Positions 61,711-64,000 of a stretch of 64,000 nt of DNA are shown here, piece by piece. The position numbers and the translations under genes are program-made. The DNA is from Thiosulfativibrio zosterae (GTDB taxonomy: Bacteria > Pseudomonadota > Gammaproteobacteria > Thiomicrospirales > Thiomicrospiraceae): contig NZ_AP021888.1 in assembly GCF_011398155.1 (NCBI RefSeq), forward strand, positions 1,409,501 through 1,473,500, read 5' to 3'. The notes beneath the pieces were generated by a model that was not told the origin of the DNA, did no database searches, and worked only from the letters and a program-made list of their open reading frames with translations. Each line of letters starts with the position of its first letter. Within the stretch, counting starts at the first letter, position 1.

Positions 61711-63048
61711 TTATGCTTGCTCCGCAGTGACTTTTAAACCGACTTGATTGGCCAGGGTTAAAAAAGTTGGGAAAGAAGTATTCACATTCGCACAATCTTC
61801 AATCACCACTTCAGACACTGCCGTTAAACCGGCAATGGTCATCGCCATTGAAATACGGTGATCGTGATGACTTTGAATCTCATCTTTCTGAACTTGTTGC
61901 TTGCCACCCACAATCACCATACCATCATGGGTGGGTTGCGCGTGAATCCCAACGGCATTTAAGGCATCCGCCATAACTTGAATACGATCGGATTCTTTAA
62001 CACGTAACTCTTCAGCGCCAAATAAAACCGTTTTACCTTCAGCCGTTGAGGCTGCAACAAACAACACCGGAAACTCATCAATGGCTAACGGAACCAAATC
62101 CTCAGGGATTTCAATACCTTTCAGAGGCGCATAACGCACATGCACATCTGCCACAGGTTCGCCACCGACAGTTTGTTCGTTTTCAAGCGTAATGTCCGCA
62201 CCCATTAGTTTAAGAATATCGATAACACCCGTGCGGGTTGGATTAATACCAACATGCTCAATCACCAAATCAGAACCAGGTGCAATTGATGCTGCCACCA
62301 TAAAGAAAGCCGCTGAGGATATATCTGAGGGCACATCAATATTCATCGCTGTTAGTGTTCCGCCGCCAGTGACTGTCATTTTTGACGCTGACCCATCAAG
62401 CTTTTCCGTGTGCACAGCATAGCCAAAACCATTCAACATTCTTTCTGTGTGGTCACGCGTTGGCGCTGGCTCAATGACTTCTGTTGTACCTTCAGCATAG
62501 AGTCCAGCCAAGATTAAACAAGATTTAACCTGGGCACTCGCCATTGGCAAAGTATATTGAATCCCTTTTAAAGGCTGACCTTTTTTTAATTTCAAAGGGG
62601 GCATACCGCCTTCTGCGGTATCAATTTCTGCGCCCATCTGTCTTAAAGGATCCGTCACGCGTTTCATGGGACGCTTTGATAAAGAAGCATCACCAATCAA
62701 TTCACACTCAAAATCTTGCCCCGCTAAAATGCCTGCCATTAAACGCATCGCCGTGCCAGAGTTTCCCATATCCAAAGGCACTGAAGGCTTTTTCAAACCC
62801 CTTAAACCCACACCGTGGATTGTCACATCCCCGTTATGAGGGCCTTCAATTTGCACACCCATCGCCTGAAAAGCTTTTAAGGTAGCCAAACTGTCTTCGC
62901 CTTCTAAAAAGCCGCTAACATGGGTTACACCTTCGGCAATCGAACCCAACATAATACTGCGATGAGAAACAGATTTGTCACCCGGCACTCGAATACGACC
63001 TTTGATTGAACCACCAGGTTGGACTTTAAAACGGACATTTTTAGACAT
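61711..63048 (-). CDS. aroA: 3-phosphoshikimate 1-carboxyvinyltransferase (EPSP synthase)
   Basis: AroA adds enolpyruvate to shikimate-3-phosphate in aromatic amino-acid synthesis. The start at the ATG at 63048 (MSKNVRFKVQPGGSIKGRI) has GAGGA six bases before it; an in-frame TTG at 63060 lies upstream. The 445-residue protein has RVPGDKSVSHRSIMLGSIAE, LDMGNSGTAMRLMAGILAG and the late motif ELRVKESDRIQVMADALNA. The sequence around the glycine of the active site (DMGNSGTAMR) may mark the class II type known for some glyphosate-tolerant enzymes; this is a guess. It follows tyrA by 29 bases. Confidence 0.97.
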   Translation of the reverse strand: MSKNVRFKVQPGGSIKGRIRVPGDKSVSHRSIMLGSIAEGVTHVSGFLEGEDSLATLKAFQAMGVQIEGPHNGDVTIHGVGLRGLKKPSVPLDMGNSGTAMRLMAGILAGQDFECELIGDASLSKRPMKRVTDPLRQMGAEIDTAEGGMPPLKLKKGQPLKGIQYTLPMASAQVKSCLILAGLYAEGTTEVIEPAPTRDHTERMLNGFGYAVHTEKLDGSASKMTVTGGGTLTAMNIDVPSDISSAAFFMVAASIAPGSDLVIEHVGINPTRTGVIDILKLMGADITLENEQTVGGEPVADVHVRYAPLKGIEIPEDLVPLAIDEFPVLFVAASTAEGKTVLFGAEELRVKESDRIQVMADALNAVGIHAQPTHDGMVIVGGKQQVQKDEIQSHHDHRISMAMTIAGLTAVSEVVIEDCANVNTSFPTFLTLANQVGLKVTAEQA

Positions 63049-63077
63049 AATTTTCCTCAAACCTTACTCTTAATACT

Positions 63078-63986
63078 TCACGATTGAATGGGTTGTTTAT
63101 TGACAATATGGGCATCACGAGCCGCTTTAGCACTGGCAAATAATTTGTATAAGGCGTCGCCATCTTGTTTTTGAATCAGCTCGCTCATGTGACGCAAAGC
63201 TTGTTGGTAGTTTTCTAACCATTTTAAAACGGCATCACTATTAGTGAGTGCTATGTCGCGCCACATGGTGGCATCACTGGAAGCAATACGCGTAAAATCT
63301 CGAAAACCGCCAGCGGTGTACTGAAATATATCACCTAACTCTTTGTGCTCGTTAAGCATATCCACTAAGCCAAACGCTAAAATATGGGGCAAATGACTGG
63401 TCGCCGCAAAAACTTCATCGTGAACATGCGATGGCATTTCTGTCACTAGCGCACCACAAGCTAACCAAAGCTGGCGAACCAATTCAACGGCTGCAGGATT
63501 TGTATCAGCCAAAGGCGTTAAGATCACCCGATGTTTTTGATACAACATCGCATCAGCCGCTGTCACGCCACTTTTTTCTTTTCCGGCAATCGGATGCCCT
63601 GGGACAAAATTAGCAGGAACTTTTCCATAAACGGATTCAACCGCACGAATGACCGCCATTTTAGCGCTGCCAGCGTCGGTCACTATCGTTTGTGGCTCTA
63701 AAAAAGGTTGCATGGCTTGCAGACTAGATGCCATTGCACCTAGGGGCACAGCCAGCATCACCAAATCTGCCCCCTTCACGGCACTTTCCATAGACAAGCT
63801 GTAACTGTCAATCACACCCAAGGCAACCGCAGTTTTTAAATTAGCCTCATTTTGACCAAAACCAACGATATTTTTAACCAGGCCTGTCTGCTTTAATGCT
63901 AAGGCAAAAGAGCCGCCAATTAAACCGACGCCTACAACCGTGAGCTTATCAATACCTTTAAACTCAGAAACTGCCGAATCAAGCAT
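63078..63986 (-). CDS. tyrA: Prephenate dehydrogenase
   Basis: TyrA converts prephenate to 4-hydroxyphenylpyruvate for tyrosine. The 302-residue protein has the NAD-binding start LTVVGVGLIGGSFALALKQT, the loop FVPGHPIAGKEKSGVTAADA with the catalytic-type His, and ATSHLPHILAFGLVDML. It is a monofunctional enzyme without chorismate mutase domain. It leads the tyrA-aroA-cmk-rpsA-ihfB order. Its start may overlap the end of an upstream gene by eight bases. A near-copy of the palindrome is at 63877-63888. Confidence 0.95.
   Translation of the reverse strand: MLDSAVSEFKGIDKLTVVGVGLIGGSFALALKQTGLVKNIVGFGQNEANLKTAVALGVIDSYSLSMESAVKGADLVMLAVPLGAMASSLQAMQPFLEPQTIVTDAGSAKMAVIRAVESVYGKVPANFVPGHPIAGKEKSGVTAADAMLYQKHRVILTPLADTNPAAVELVRQLWLACGALVTEMPSHVHDEVFAATSHLPHILAFGLVDMLNEHKELGDIFQYTAGGFRDFTRIASSDATMWRDIALTNSDAVLKWLENYQQALRHMSELIQKQDGDALYKLFASAKAARDAHIVNKQPIQS
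63877..63888. repeat. Imperfect palindrome copy in tyrA
   Basis: ACCAGGCCTGTC keeps the CCAGGCCTG core but differs at the right arm. It encodes Gln-Thr-Gly-Leu-Val on the tyrA strand. Confidence 0.65.
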
Positions 63987-64000
63987 ACAACGACTTTAAA
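63979..64000 (-). CDS. Possible end of a gene upstream of tyrA, cut by the window edge
   Basis: A frame entering from the right edge reads Leu-Lys-Ser-Leu-Tyr-Ala and stops at TGA (63981-63979), overlapping the tyrA start by eight bases. In related genomes hisC or pheA precedes tyrA, but six residues are too few to decide. Confidence 0.3.

Noticed and set aside
1-64000. CRISPR arrays, insertion sequences, rRNA genes
   Set aside because: No regularly spaced direct repeats, transposase genes or rRNA sequence were seen on either strand.

Overview
The window looks like a chromosomal segment of a sulfur-oxidising gammaproteobacterium, most plausibly of the Thiomicrospira/Hydrogenovibrio/Thiomicrorhabdus group. 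The reasons are its AT-leaning base composition, a sulfide:quinone oxidoreductase, classic gammaproteobacterial gene orders, and protein sequences typical of that group. The placement is from recognition only; no search was run.

Layout. (1) Positions 1 to about 6790 are the right part of an integrated element inserted at the 3' end of a tRNA-Leu gene. It carries a tyrosine integrase, a coupled unknown protein, a small DNA-binding protein, a large primase-helicase-like protein, an XRE regulator, and repeat-rich intergenic DNA that could be a replication origin. Its left end lies outside the window. (2) Positions 6788-9723 hold the conserved uvrC-pgsA-tRNA-Gly-tRNA-Cys-tRNA-Leu block. (3) Positions 9794-22686 hold an S49 peptidase, a CsiV-like protein, mfd, a loopless RND-like membrane protein, sulfide:quinone oxidoreductase, a TRIC-type channel, the Lol lipoprotein exporter genes and an ABC-F ATPase. 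(4) Positions 22888-29821 hold the protein quality-control cluster tig-clpP-clpX-lon-hupB followed by a tandem Val-Asp-Val-Asp tRNA operon. (5) Positions 29968-38155 hold fabI, a peptide-type ABC importer operon, a GIY-YIG protein and a lipoprotein. (6) Positions 38401-49963 hold dusA-xseA-xseB, an ArsC-like protein, an outer-membrane barrel, rpoN, a cupin protein, a two-component pair and a SPOR-domain protein. (7) Positions 49972-55307 hold ychJ, a MATE exporter, a membrane protein, nudF, alr and dnaB. (8) Positions 55445-57405 are the rpsF-rpsR-DUF2232-rplI ribosomal operon, which continues into dnaB-alr. (9) Positions 57576-64000 are the tyrA-aroA-cmk-rpsA-ihfB-lapA-pyrF block.

Most of the chromosome part is core housekeeping: proteolysis, repair, translation, the cell envelope and aromatic amino-acid synthesis. 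The strongest unexplained signal is a palindrome, ACCAGGCCTGGT, found eight times exactly and four more times with one or two changes. It occurs almost always inside genes, in different reading frames, across the chromosomal part, and it is absent from the integrated element. This pattern points to a DNA-level function or history comparable to the highly iterated palindromes of cyanobacteria. Other points of interest are the candidate origin of the integrated element, a DUF5710-like domain fused to exonuclease VII, an RND-type protein that has lost its periplasmic domains, and an orphan two-component system resembling those of proteobacterial sortase loci.
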